Shown: positions 36,945 to 46,498, counted from the first letter of the stretch. The stretch: DNA of 64,000 nt from Syntrophobacter fumaroxidans MPOB (GCF_000014965.1 NC_008554.1:310001-374000), one strand, 5' to 3'. The notes: generated from the sequence alone by a model not told the origin. Program-made: numbers and translations.

Positions 36945-39218
36945 ATGATGAGTTTCACTGACAAAGCGGTTCGCAAGCGCTCTATCTGGTGGAGACTGGT
37001 CGTTCTGCTCGGGCTGGTCTGCGTTTTGTTCGCGACCAGTTACTATTTCTATCTTTACAATGAAGTCAGGCAGCGGTTCGAATCCCGCAGGTGGAGCATC
37101 CCCGCGCGCGTCTTTTCGGCCACCGTTCCGATCTACCCCGGCCACTCGCTGGCCTTGAGTCAACTCAGGCAGATGCTCGAGGAGCGACGGTACCGGGAGT
37201 CCCTGAGGGAACCTTTGCGCGCCGGGGAATTCAAGCTGCACAGGGGCAGCCTGATCGTTTTCCTCAGAGACTTCAAATTCCCCGGCCACTGGCTGCGAGC
37301 GCAAAGGGTCATGTTCGAGTTCCAGCAGAACCGGCTGGTGAGAATCCGCAGCCAGGAAGGCGATCTGGCCTATCTCGAGCTCGAGCCCATTGAAATCGCT
37401 CGCCTTTTCGGACGAAACCGCGAGAGCCGTTTGTTGGTAAACATCCGGCAGGTCCCGAAGCATCTGAGCGACGCGGTGATTGCCATCGAAGACCACCGCT
37501 TTTACGAGCACGGGGGAGTGGACTGGGTGGGAATCCTGAGGGCCGTCTGGACGGACGTTCTGGCTCGGCGCCTGGTCCAGGGAGGCTCCACCATCACTCA
37601 GCAGCTGGTGAAGAACTACTTCCTGGAGCCCGAACGCAGTCTGAAAAGGAAGATGCTCGAAGTCTCGATGGCTTCGATCATCGAGTCGATGTACGAGAAG
37701 GACGAGATCCTCGAGATGTACCTGAACGAGATCTACCTGGGACAGCGGGGCGGCGTGGCCATCCACGGCATCGGGGAAGCGTCACGCTTTTTTTTCGGAA
37801 GAAACGTCGAGGATCTCACCCTGGCCGAATCCGCTACCCTGGCCGGGATGATAAGGAGCCCGAATAACTGCTCGCCCCTTACCCACCCCGATGCGGCCCT
37901 CGAGCGCAGAAACACTGTCTTGAAGCGGATGCTTGACCTGGAGAAAATCACGGCCCAGGAATACGAACAGGCGCGGGCGGAGCGCGTCAGGGTGCCGGGG
38001 ACCTTTTTGCCGGTGAACACGGCCCCGTACTTCGTGGACTATGTTCGGCGGCAGCTGCAGGAACTCTACGAGCCGGGGGTGCTGGAATCGGAGGGGCTGA
38101 ACATATACACCAGGCTACACCCCGAAATGGCGCTCGCTGCGCACAAGGCCGTTGTCGAGGGTCTTCAGGAGCTTGAAAAGGAGCGGGCCGAGGGGGCGCG
38201 AGGCGAAGGAGACGCTTCACCCCCGCTACAGGCTGCGCTCATCGCCATTCAGCCGAAAACCGGGGCGGTACTTGCGCTGGTCGGGGGCCGGGACTATGCC
38301 GAAAGCAGTTTCAATCGTGCGCTGGAAGCGCACCGCCAGCCCGGCTCCACCATCAAACCGTTCATCTACCTGGGCTCCCTGGACCGCTACACGGCCGCCA
38401 GCTGGATACCCGACGAACCGACGCCGTATGTTGTGGACGGCGATTCGTGGACTCCGCGCAACTTCGACGATCACTACCGCGGACGCGTGACATTCCGGTT
38501 GGGGCTTGAAGAATCGATCAACGCGGCGACGGTCAACCTGGCCTCCACGGTCGGGCTGGACGGGTTGATCAAGACGATCAGAAGCCTGGGAATCCAGTCT
38601 CCGCTTCAGCCGGTGCCATCCCTTGCGCTGGGCGCCTTCGAAGTCACTCCCATTGAACTGGCGGGTGGGTACGCCGCATTGGACAATGACGGACAGAGGC
38701 CCTTTCTGCTCAGCCTCAAAGAAGTCGTGGCGGAAAACGGCGAGGTCCAGGAACGGCGCGATATGGATTTCGTCACGGTGACCACGCCCGCCAAGGCGTT
38801 TCTCATTACGAACCTCTTGGAGGGGGCGATGGAGCGGGGCAGCGGGAAAAGCGTGCGCAGGATGGGAATCGATTTTCGCTGCGCCGGTAAGACCGGAACA
38901 ACCAGCGACTACCGCGATTCGTGGTTCGTCGGGTACACGACCGACCTTCTTGCAGTGGTTTGGGTCGGATACGACGACAATCGCCCCACCGGGCTCACCG
39001 GGGCTCGGGGGGCCGGAAGAATCTGGGCGCGCTTCATGAACGAAGTGCGGCCGTGGATGAATCCCCAGGCTTTCCGTGTTCCTCCGGGGGTGGTACAGCG
39101 CGTCATCTGCGGGCAGTCTGGAAAGCTGGCGAATCCCAGGTGTCCCGATAAGCGGATGGAATATTTTCTGGCGGAAAACGAGCTGAAAGAATATTGTAAT
39201 ATTCATCGCAGGGAATGA
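36945..39218 (+). CDS. mrcB: Penicillin-binding protein 1B-type bifunctional murein synthase
   Basis: A 757-aa class A PBP that polymerises and cross-links peptidoglycan at the inner membrane. A transmembrane anchor lies at about 16-36, followed by a UB2H-like region (RWSIPARVFSATVPIYPG) typical of PBP1b. The glycosyltransferase domain has catalytic Glu in EDHRFYEHGG (about 182) and GGSTITQQLVKN. The transpeptidase domain has Ser in GSTIKPF (about 467) and KTGTTSDYRDSW as the KTG box. Alternative ATGs at 36945/36948. It is followed by a lipoprotein gene, and PBP1b is commonly activated by outer-membrane lipoproteins, so the TPR lipoprotein may be a partner (inference). Confidence 0.95.
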   Translation: MMSFTDKAVRKRSIWWRLVVLLGLVCVLFATSYYFYLYNEVRQRFESRRWSIPARVFSATVPIYPGHSLALSQLRQMLEERRYRESLREPLRAGEFKLHRGSLIVFLRDFKFPGHWLRAQRVMFEFQQNRLVRIRSQEGDLAYLELEPIEIARLFGRNRESRLLVNIRQVPKHLSDAVIAIEDHRFYEHGGVDWVGILRAVWTDVLARRLVQGGSTITQQLVKNYFLEPERSLKRKMLEVSMASIIESMYEKDEILEMYLNEIYLGQRGGVAIHGIGEASRFFFGRNVEDLTLAESATLAGMIRSPNNCSPLTHPDAALERRNTVLKRMLDLEKITAQEYEQARAERVRVPGTFLPVNTAPYFVDYVRRQLQELYEPGVLESEGLNIYTRLHPEMALAAHKAVVEGLQELEKERAEGARGEGDASPPLQAALIAIQPKTGAVLALVGGRDYAESSFNRALEAHRQPGSTIKPFIYLGSLDRYTAASWIPDEPTPYVVDGDSWTPRNFDDHYRGRVTFRLGLEESINAATVNLASTVGLDGLIKTIRSLGIQSPLQPVPSLALGAFEVTPIELAGGYAALDNDGQRPFLLSLKEVVAENGEVQERRDMDFVTVTTPAKAFLITNLLEGAMERGSGKSVRRMGIDFRCAGKTGTTSDYRDSWFVGYTTDLLAVVWVGYDDNRPTGLTGARGAGRIWARFMNEVRPWMNPQAFRVPPGVVQRVICGQSGKLANPRCPDKRMEYFLAENELKEYCNIHRRE

Positions 39219-39399
39219 ACCGACTCCCTTTCGAACGTCCGCATTGGAGGCCGGTGCGCCTCGTGCGCCGGCCGGTCGTGCGGAGTTTCCGAATCCGCTT
39301 CAGTTTCACGGAGCACGTGTCGATACCTGAAAAACAAAGATCGAAGGCATCTTCAGTGCGGCATGGTGCGTGTTGTCGTCCGTGTGGAAAGGCCCCGGA

Positions 39400-40029
39400 A
39401 TGCGAATAACCGCGAGAAAAGTCGTGTCGGGTGCGGCCTGCCTGGTGGTCGGGCTCCTGTTGCTGGCGAGTTCCGGATGCGGGTCCAGGAAACAGGTCCA
39501 AATTCCGTCCGAATGGCGTACGCCTCCCTCCGCAACAACCCAGGCTCAACGCGCGCCCGCCGCCGTTCCGCCGTCCACGGCACCTCCACCCGCGCCGGGT
39601 TTGATCTTGAAACCGCCGCCGCAATTCAAGGAAAAGGACGTCGAACCCGGACTGGAGACGATCCAGCCGCCCGTGCCGGAGAAGAAGCAGGCGGTCGTCC
39701 ATCCGCCCCAGCATCTGGCTTCCATGCACCTGGTGGACCAAGCCAGGGCCGAGCTCTCGAGGGGAAGGCCGGATGCGGCCATACCCGTCCTGGAACAGGC
39801 GGTCCAGGTGGATGTGCACAACGGAGACGCCTTCCTCGGGCTGGCTCGTGCCTGGAAGATGAAAGGAGCTCGCCGGAAGGCCGTCGAATTCGCCAAGAAA
39901 GCCGAAGTGCTCTTTCAGGACGACTCCAGGAAACTGAAGGAGGCGTATCTCCTCGAGGCCGAGTTGTACAGGGAACTGGGGGATACGAACAAGTCCAACC
40001 TCTATAAGCAGAAAGCGTCCGAGCTGTGA
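39400..40029 (+). CDS. TPR-containing lipoprotein
   Basis: A 209-aa predicted lipoprotein. The signal peptide ends in LLASSGCGS with Cys as the lipidation site (about residue 27). A Pro/Ala-rich linker (about 45-100) leads to TPR-like helices (LVDQARAELSRGRPDAAIPVLEQAV, NGDAFLGLARAWKMKG and EAYLLEAELYRELGDTNKS). An in-frame ATG at 39370 is possible, but 39400 places the basic n-region correctly. It lies between a PBP1b gene and an AI-2E-family permease. A role in envelope assembly is suggested by context, not shown. Confidence 0.82.
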   Translation: MRITARKVVSGAACLVVGLLLLASSGCGSRKQVQIPSEWRTPPSATTQAQRAPAAVPPSTAPPPAPGLILKPPPQFKEKDVEPGLETIQPPVPEKKQAVVHPPQHLASMHLVDQARAELSRGRPDAAIPVLEQAVQVDVHNGDAFLGLARAWKMKGARRKAVEFAKKAEVLFQDDSRKLKEAYLLEAELYRELGDTNKSNLYKQKASEL

Positions 40030-40069
40030 GAACGGGCTTCGGATTCGTCTTCAATCCGCGGAGAAGGGT

Positions 40070-41245
40070 ATGAGCAAACGATTCCTGGAGACGCTGAACG
40101 GGACGCCCCGCTTCCCGGGGTATCGTCCTTTCCTTCTCGTTGTGCTGTTCTATTCCCTTTATCTCACTTACCTGATACTCCACCCGTTCCTGGACACGCT
40201 CATCATGTCCATCGTGATTTCCTCGTTGTTCTATCCGCTGCAAACCTGGCTGGTGAAAAAGTACCGCGGCCGGCAGACCCTTGCCGCCCTGACCATCGTG
40301 TTCATCATCACGTTCGTCATCGCCATACCGATATTTTTCTTCGCATCGACGCTCATCGCCCAGGGAGTGCAGACCATCAACCAGATCAACGATTGGCTTC
40401 GCGCCGGCAATATCCAGAAGCTGGCACAAGATCCACGGGTCATGGAGTTGATGGACTGGGTTCAGACTCGACTCTCGTTCCTGGACCTGAAGAAACTCGA
40501 CGTATCCAGCAATATCATGGCACTGAGCAAGAACTTCGGTCAGTTCGTCCTGAGCCGTGCCGCGACCATACTGGGCAATGTCGCCAGCCTGGTCACCCAC
40601 TTTTTCATCCTCGTGTTCATTTCCTTCTACCTGGTGCGCGACGGGGCCGCGATGCTCGATGCCGCGAGGGGGTTCTCCCCGTTGCGCAAGGACCAGGAGG
40701 ACCGGTTGCTCGGCGGCATCCGGGTGGTGGCCCGTTCCGTGCTCATGGGCGCCTTCATGACCGCGCTGTGCCAGGGGCTGATCGGGGGTATCGGAGTTGC
40801 CCTGATCGGTTTGCCGGGACTTTTCTGGGGCACGGTGATGGGCTTCGCCTCTTTCATTCCCATCGTCGGAACCGCCTTGGTCTGGGTTCCCATGGCAGCT
40901 TACCTCGTGTTGCTCGGAACCTGGAAATCGGCCCTCTTCCTCGCCATCTGGTGCATCGTCCTGGTGGGCAGCATCGACAACTTCGTAAGGCCTTACCTGA
41001 TGCGGGGGCAATCGAACCTGTCTCCGTTCTACATCTTTCTGTCGATCATCGGTGCCGTCCAGTACTTCGGGCTCACCGGCATTCTCTACGGTCCGCTGAT
41101 CGTGTCCTTTGCGATGATCATGCTCTATCTCTACGGTGCGGAATACCGGGAGGATCTGGCGGAAAGCAAGAGCGGCACGCATGCGGTTGAGGAAAAGGCG
41201 CAGGAGACGCCGGGCGGGGAGCTTCCAGCCTCGACGGGAGAATAG
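40070..41245 (+). CDS. AI-2E/PerM-family transporter
   Basis: A 391-aa inner-membrane protein with about eight hydrophobic segments. The family pattern is visible: two N-terminal helices (YRPFLLVVLFYSLYLTYLIL), a long extracellular helical region, then ALCQGLIGGIGVALIGLPG, FIPIVGTALVWVPMAAYL and LRGQSNLSP-type DNFVRPYLMRGQSNLSPF. Members export autoinducer-2 or act as Na+/H+ antiporters or in lipid transport, so substrate is open. It closes the plus-strand run that starts with the methyltransferase gene and is followed by a likely terminator. Confidence 0.88.
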   Translation: MSKRFLETLNGTPRFPGYRPFLLVVLFYSLYLTYLILHPFLDTLIMSIVISSLFYPLQTWLVKKYRGRQTLAALTIVFIITFVIAIPIFFFASTLIAQGVQTINQINDWLRAGNIQKLAQDPRVMELMDWVQTRLSFLDLKKLDVSSNIMALSKNFGQFVLSRAATILGNVASLVTHFFILVFISFYLVRDGAAMLDAARGFSPLRKDQEDRLLGGIRVVARSVLMGAFMTALCQGLIGGIGVALIGLPGLFWGTVMGFASFIPIVGTALVWVPMAAYLVLLGTWKSALFLAIWCIVLVGSIDNFVRPYLMRGQSNLSPFYIFLSIIGAVQYFGLTGILYGPLIVSFAMIMLYLYGAEYREDLAESKSGTHAVEEKAQETPGGELPASTGE

Positions 41246-41266
41246 TCTTCAGACTTGCCGGAGAAT

Positions 41267-41294
41267 CGGGCTTTTCGCCCGGCTGTTGTTTTTT
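41267..41294 (+). terminator. Probable intrinsic terminator after the PerM-family gene
   Basis: A CGGGC/GCCCG stem (41267-41271 with 41277-41281) with a TTTTC loop is followed by a T-rich run GTTGTTTTTT. The stem is short but the T-run and position 20 bp after the stop are right. Confidence 0.65.
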
Positions 41295-41432
41295 GGGCAC
41301 AAGGGAGGACACCACGAAGAAAGCATGCCGTTCCTTCGGGTCCCCCGGCCGCGGATCCGCCCGAACGGGGGACCCGTTATCGATATCGGCGGCGAGAGTC
41401 GAACGCGTTGAAGGGTGATCCGCGGGGAGCCG

Positions 41433-41750
41433 TCACACGCAGATCCAACCCCCTTTGCCGTCCGGGACCCACACCCTCTTGGGCGTAACCGCATCGGTCC
41501 TTCCGAGGGCCGAATCGGACTTCGCGTGCAACACGAGCTTGTGACCGTTGAGATTCGGCGGAGAAGCCTCAACAATGATCCCCTCTTCATTGATCTGGAA
41601 ACTGGCACTTTTCGTCGTGGCCGCGGGGATGAGCGGTGTCGGAACCGGCTCGATGCGGGAATCGACCATGGGCAGGTAGGATGCCTCGACAAGCTTTCCC
41701 GTCTCGTCGATCTTGACGTAAAGTCTCTCGCTCACGATTTTCTGTTCCAT
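41433..41750 (-). CDS. Hypothetical 105-aa protein
   Basis: Unrecognised. The protein starts MEQKIVSERLYVKIDETGKLVEASY and ends in the conserved-looking WVPDGKGGWICV. It is soluble, with alternating short beta segments and no Cys except the penultimate one. A strong ribosome binding site (GAGGAGGGA about 4 nt upstream of ATG) supports a real gene. It stands alone, converging on the PerM unit, with copy B of the dispersed repeat starting 22 bp upstream. Confidence 0.7.
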   Translation of the reverse strand: MEQKIVSERLYVKIDETGKLVEASYLPMVDSRIEPVPTPLIPAATTKSASFQINEEGIIVEASPPNLNGHKLVLHAKSDSALGRTDAVTPKRVWVPDGKGGWICV

Positions 41751-42630
41751 CTTTCCCTCCTCTGCCGGATGTCATACCGAGGTGCGTTCAAGATGACACA
41801 ACATTTGCCCGTCGGGAGGTGACGCGGACGGGGAAAAACCCCGCCCCTTGCTACAGACCGATGTGCCGGTCACACGTAGGGGAGGGCTTTATGCCCTCCC
41901 GCCCAATGCACTCATCTTGAACCCAATGGCCCATGACGCCTGCGTCACCCGCGAAGCATGGAAACAGACTCCCCCGGGAATCCATTTTCTACGTTACCTG
42001 GCATCAATCCTCGACGCCCCTCCCATCACCCCGTTCGGGTTCGTCATTGTAGCGCCAGGCTCTCTCCCGAAACTTTACAACCTGACTCCGCAAGCTTTGG
42101 CGAGGGACCGTCCCTGAGGTCTTGAAGGCGAGCTTCCGACAGACCGTCCGCGCGCGGACGGGGTGGAACGAATGTGAACGGGAGTCCGCTCAGGTCGAGC
42201 ACCCTCTGTGCCATAGTATTAATATAGCAAGGAAGTCCGGGACATCAAGGTGTCGGTCCGTCATTCCCCCCGGGGAGGACGACGTTGTCCGCACCTTCCG
42301 GCGAGCGCCGGAGATTTCGGTGCGGGCACGGGCAGGGCTTCGATCCGGCGGAAAGGGGTTGGACCCGTTCCCGGCAGTCCTTCGCGGCTTGGGTCACCTG
42401 ACAGCCGAGACCGGATTGCAGAACCTGATGCACACATCCGGCGAAAAAACCGCCCGCCGGTGAAACCCGCAGTGCAGCGCCGGCATCGTCCCGCCCGCGC
42501 CGGCGGCGATCTCCCGCAACTTGTTCGACCTCATTGGCCTGATGAACTGCGGTGGTGGGTATCTGATGACCGCGGAATGCGTTCGGAAAATGTGCGGGAT
42601 TTGAGCGAGGTCCGGCGTCCGGTGACGCAA
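41751..42630. other. Intergenic region containing repeat copy B
   Basis: 880 bp without a recognised gene. 41772-42005 is repeat copy B. Then comes a stretch with a perfect 18-bp GC palindrome at 42144-42161, followed by AT-rich sequence near 42210-42240. No RNA gene is recognised. Confidence 0.45.
41772..42005 (-). repeat. Dispersed hairpin repeat, copy B (inverted)
   Basis: About 234 bp in the opposite orientation to copies A and C. Read on the minus strand, it carries the best-formed hairpins: TGACGC/GCGTCA, GGGAGGGC-ATAAA-GCCCTCCC, GACCG/CGGTC around GCACAT, and GGGGCGGGG paired with CCCCGTCC. Its outer ends match those of copy A. Confidence 0.85.
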
Positions 42631-45600
42631 TCACTCGTCGATGCTTTGTTTGGTGTCGCCGCTTGATTCGGGGACTCGGGGCAGGGAGACGGTAAAGAGC
42701 GTGTCGCGCTCTTCCTGGGTAACGAAAAGAAGACCGCCCATACCCTTGAGCAGCCGGTAACTCAGCGGCACCCCGCCGGTCGCATCGCCTTCCTCAAAAG
42801 GCAGAAAAAGCCGTTCGGGATCCTGGACGGACTTGTGCGCCGGGAGGCGATACCGGAAATCGATCTGGATGTTGCGGTCGCTTTCGTAGGTTCTTATGGT
42901 CAGAAGTCCCTGTTTATCCATGACCTTTGCGATATGCGTGATCACATGAACGAAGACTTCGCCCAGGACATCGGGGTCCACCAATGCAGGGGGGAGCTCC
43001 GGGGCGAGATCCAATTGCCAGACCACCCGTTCGCGTTCCAGGTCCTGCGCGAGCAACCCCACGCATTCCGCCGCCACGGTGTTCACGGGGCATTCCCGGG
43101 AACGGATGTCGACGGGTCTGAGATAGTCCTTGATGCGGTCCAGGATCTTCTCCAGTCGCCTGGATTCCTCCAGAATGATTTCCACCTCGGGGCTCTCAGG
43201 ATATTTCTTTTGGAGACGCATGGCAAACCCGCCCAAAGACATGAGCGGATTGCGTATTTCGTGGGCCACCTCCGCCGCGATGGCGCCGAGAGTCTTGAGC
43301 TTTTCTCTCTGCACCAGGGCCTTTTGAGCGGCCTCGAGTTGCAGGGTCCGTTCCCTGACCATATTCTCGAGTCGATCGCGATAATTTTTCAGCTCTTCCT
43401 CGGCCTTCTTCCTTTCGGTGATGTCCCTGATGACGGCGACATAAGCCGTTGGCGAACCATCCGGTCCTCTGATCGCCGAGTACGATCCTTCCATGGGGAG
43501 TATGGTTCCATCCTTGCGCACGAGGTTCCATTCCGTCCGGAAGGGAGCTCCGGTTCGGATGGCATGGTGCGCTCGTTGCCCGAAAACGACATAACTCTCT
43601 TCGGAGGGGTGAACCACTCGTATGGATTGCCCCTCCAGCTCCCCGCGCTCGTAGCCGAAAAGGTCCAGGAACGCCTGATTGGTGGAAACGATCATTCTGT
43701 CCTTATCCACCATCAGAATGGCGTCCGAGGTGCTTTCCACCAGTGTCCTGTAGCGTTCCTCGGACTCCCTGAGTGCCGCCTGGGCCCGCTTGCGCTTCCG
43801 GATCTGCTTTCGCAGCTCGTTCACCTTCTCTTCCAGCTCCCTGGCCTGTTGGAGAAGGAGCCTTTCCCTTTCCTGGTAATAGTCGATTCGCTCAGACAGC
43901 TCGCTCGGCAAAACCTTCAGGTCGGCGAGGATCTCGCCATAAACCTCGGAAAGCTCCTGGGCTTCCCTGGGCGTAAAAATGGTCCCCTGCTGCAAGGCCT
44001 TGTGAGCGGCCGCCGACCCGATGGCCCCGGCCAGGGATCGCTCCACCTCGTTATGCAGCTCGACCAGCTGGACGATCGAAATCCGCGCGGCCTGATGTAT
44101 TCCCGTCTGGAAAAGGCATTTCTCCACCATGGCCGTCGCCTCCGGTTCGGCAAAATACTGGCCGAAAACCTTTTCGATCTCGCTTCTCTTGGGAGCCAGC
44201 TCGATGTAAGCGTCCCAGCGGCGGGCGCGGCGCAGAGGAGCCGGCGTACCCAGAACCCCCACGAATTCCTCGGCAAGACTCCGCTCTTCATCGCGTTCCC
44301 TGGAACACAGGGAACCGGCAACATAGAGACCGATATTGACGAACATCGTCCAGAGAACGGCGTGGCTCAAGGGGTTCAACCCCGTCAGGCCGAACAGCTC
44401 CTCCGGTTTCAGAAGCTCGATTCCCCACGCTCCCTTTTCGAGCAGAGCGTTTGAAATCCAGCCGCTCTTGATGAAAGACGGCAGGAGCAGCGTGTAGCTC
44501 CAGACGGCGAATCCCCCGGCGAGGCCGAGGATGGCGCCGGTCTTGTTCCCACCCCGCCAGAAGAGGCCGCCCAGAATGGCCGGAGCGAACTGAAGCCCCG
44601 CGGCGAACGAAATGAGGCCGATATTGACCAGCATGTAGGATTCACCGATTCGCTCCTCGAACCAGTAACCGATGATGATGAAACCGGCCACAGCGCCCCA
44701 CCGGCATTTCAAAAGATGGCGCTTAACGAAAGCCAGGCCGGGAATCCATTGCACCAGGGGCAGCAGCAGATGGTTGGTGATCATGGTTGCCATAGTTACC
44801 GAGGTGATCATGATCATGCCCGCCGCCGCGGAAAAACCTCCGATGAACACCAGGAGCGACAGCCACGGTTTGCCGTGCTGAAGAGGGATGCGCAAAACAA
44901 AGGTGTCCGCCTGGTCGGGCGGCCGGCCGTCGAGCAGCCCTCCCGCGGCGATGGGGAGAACGAACATGCTGACCAGCAGCAGGTAGAGCGGCAGGAGCCA
45001 CATGGCCGTCAGGATGTGTTTCTCGTCGTGGTTCTCCACGACCGCCACGTGAAACTGCCTGGGGAGAAAGAGAATCGCCGACATGGAAAGGACGAGATAA
45101 CCCGTCCACGTGACGTAGGAACCGGCATCGTGCCTCCCCAGTTCGAAGACATGATGAAAAGGGCTCTCCGAGAACCGCCTGAAGATGTCGCCGAAGCCGT
45201 CATACATGAAGTAAGTCACAAAGATGCCGACGGTGAGGAGGGCCAGCAATTTAATGACACATTCCACCGCCAGGGCCATCATCATGCCCTCGTGCCGTTC
45301 GGTGGGATCCAGCCGCCTCACGCCAAGGATGATCGTAAAGACCACCATGAGCACCACGACCAGGGGACCCACATCCGCCCGGATCCAGGAGGATGCGTCG
45401 GCCGCGGTGATGATCTCGAAAGTGGAAATGATCGCCTTGAGCTGAAGCGCGACGTAGGGTGTGATGCCCACCAGCGCGATAAGGGTGACCATGGCGGCAA
45501 CGGACTGGGACCTGCCGTAACGGGCTGAGATGAAATCCGCAATGCTCGTGATGCGACGGCTGTTCCTGAGATGAACCAGTCTCCGCAGAATGGACCACCA

Positions 45601-45846
45601 CAGCATGATGGCGATCGTCGGACCCAGATACATGGGCAGAAAGAGAAACCCGGAAGTTGCGGCCTGACCCACGCTTCCATAGTATGTCCAGGCCGTGCAG
45701 TAGACCGCCAGGGATAGAGAATAGACGAAAGGGTTGTTGGCAGGGCTTCTGCCTGCCGCCGATTTCCGCTCCACCCACAGGGCAATCAGGAACAGGCATG
45801 CCATGTACAGGCAGAACGCGCTGAGCACTATGCCGGAGTCAAGCAC
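42631..45846 (-). CDS. Na+/solute symporter-sensor histidine kinase fusion (CbrA-like) with degenerate ATPase domain
   Basis: A 1071-aa protein with a GTG start overlapping the small upstream gene by 8 nt. Residues 1-480 form an SLC5-type symporter of about 12-13 helices. A STAC-like linker (about 560-630) and a coiled coil follow, then a PAS domain (about 695-815) and a HisKA domain with EVAHEIRNPLMSL (His at about 862). The ATPase domain is eroded: no N-box Asn (HVITHIAKVM), no DxGxG in the G1 position (RYRLPAHK) and no GTGLGL G2 box (GGVPLSYRLLKGMGG). The F-box LFLPFEEGD remains. CbrA-type proteins sense and perhaps transport nutrients. No response regulator is adjacent. Confidence 0.9.
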   Translation of the reverse strand: MLDSGIVLSAFCLYMACLFLIALWVERKSAAGRSPANNPFVYSLSLAVYCTAWTYYGSVGQAATSGFLFLPMYLGPTIAIMLWWSILRRLVHLRNSRRITSIADFISARYGRSQSVAAMVTLIALVGITPYVALQLKAIISTFEIITAADASSWIRADVGPLVVVLMVVFTIILGVRRLDPTERHEGMMMALAVECVIKLLALLTVGIFVTYFMYDGFGDIFRRFSESPFHHVFELGRHDAGSYVTWTGYLVLSMSAILFLPRQFHVAVVENHDEKHILTAMWLLPLYLLLVSMFVLPIAAGGLLDGRPPDQADTFVLRIPLQHGKPWLSLLVFIGGFSAAAGMIMITSVTMATMITNHLLLPLVQWIPGLAFVKRHLLKCRWGAVAGFIIIGYWFEERIGESYMLVNIGLISFAAGLQFAPAILGGLFWRGGNKTGAILGLAGGFAVWSYTLLLPSFIKSGWISNALLEKGAWGIELLKPEELFGLTGLNPLSHAVLWTMFVNIGLYVAGSLCSRERDEERSLAEEFVGVLGTPAPLRRARRWDAYIELAPKRSEIEKVFGQYFAEPEATAMVEKCLFQTGIHQAARISIVQLVELHNEVERSLAGAIGSAAAHKALQQGTIFTPREAQELSEVYGEILADLKVLPSELSERIDYYQERERLLLQQARELEEKVNELRKQIRKRKRAQAALRESEERYRTLVESTSDAILMVDKDRMIVSTNQAFLDLFGYERGELEGQSIRVVHPSEESYVVFGQRAHHAIRTGAPFRTEWNLVRKDGTILPMEGSYSAIRGPDGSPTAYVAVIRDITERKKAEEELKNYRDRLENMVRERTLQLEAAQKALVQREKLKTLGAIAAEVAHEIRNPLMSLGGFAMRLQKKYPESPEVEIILEESRRLEKILDRIKDYLRPVDIRSRECPVNTVAAECVGLLAQDLERERVVWQLDLAPELPPALVDPDVLGEVFVHVITHIAKVMDKQGLLTIRTYESDRNIQIDFRYRLPAHKSVQDPERLFLPFEEGDATGGVPLSYRLLKGMGGLLFVTQEERDTLFTVSLPRVPESSGDTKQSIDE

Positions 45847-46081
45847 CGTGGTCCTTCCGCTTCCTGACCTCGTCCCCGGAAGCAGACTTGCTGACGATTC
45901 TGCTCACAAGAAACAGGAGGATGATGCCGATGGCCCAGAGGATATAAATGTAAGCAAGGAGAACCTCTGGTCGTTTCAACCGAAAGATGTCGAGGAACGG
46001 CCAGTTGAGCAGGGCAAATCCGAGGACGAACAGCAGGGTGTGAAACTCCGAACGCTGCAGAACACTTCTCAACCGTTTCAC
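45839..46081 (-). CDS. Small membrane protein preceding the symporter-kinase (CbrX-like)
   Basis: An 80-aa protein with two hydrophobic segments (LLFVLGFALLNWPFL and AYIYILWAIGIILLFLVSRIV). The start is the GTG at 46081, which has GAGGAG 9 nt upstream; a longer frame to 46135 has no such site. The stop overlaps the GTG of the symporter-kinase, so the two are translationally coupled. Pseudomonas cbrA is likewise preceded by a small hydrophobic ORF (CbrX), and many symporters have small helper subunits. Function as a stabilising or regulatory subunit is inferred. Confidence 0.78.
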   Translation of the reverse strand: MKRLRSVLQRSEFHTLLFVLGFALLNWPFLDIFRLKRPEVLLAYIYILWAIGIILLFLVSRIVSKSASGDEVRKRKDHGA

Positions 46082-46498
46082 CTGGTTTCTCTCCTCGATA
46101 GATGAAGACCACGGCGGCGGACCGGCGCCGAACACCCCGCGTGCGGGCGCCTCGTCATCAGTGAGCGCATCGAGAGACAGTAATCAGGATTGAGTTCAGT
46201 AGTTTTGGCGGTGAATTAACGATAAAGAATCCGCCGAGACAAATCAAGCCGGAATAATACATCGAGCGGCGTGATGGATCGTGTGATACCGGGTTGCCTG
46301 GAAAATGGATTCCCGGGCGAGCCTGTTTTCATGCTTCGGGGTGTCGCCGGTGTCATGGACAATTACGTTACGTTCAAGATGACGGCATCGGGCGGGAGGG
46401 GATAAACTCCGCCCCTTCTTTACGTCCGATCGGCGCATCGGTCCGTACGAGGGTGGGCACGGCTCCGCCGCGCCCACCCATCGGGCCGGGCGAAGAAC
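46082..46498. other. Intergenic region containing repeat copy C
   Basis: 417 bp without a gene. 46285-46482 is repeat copy C. The stretch before it (46180-46260) is AT-rich and probably holds the promoter of the small membrane protein gene. Confidence 0.5.
46285..46482 (+). repeat. Dispersed hairpin repeat, copy C (right end diverged)
   Basis: About 198 bp, starting GATACCGGGTTGCCTGG and following copies A and B through the TTCAAGATGA, GGCGGGAGGG and GCATCGGTCCGTA blocks. The last hairpin has different bases (GGGTGGGC/GCCCACCC) yet still pairs, and the terminal CGGTATGA box is missing, 16 bp before the TPP-enzyme stop codon. Confidence 0.8.
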
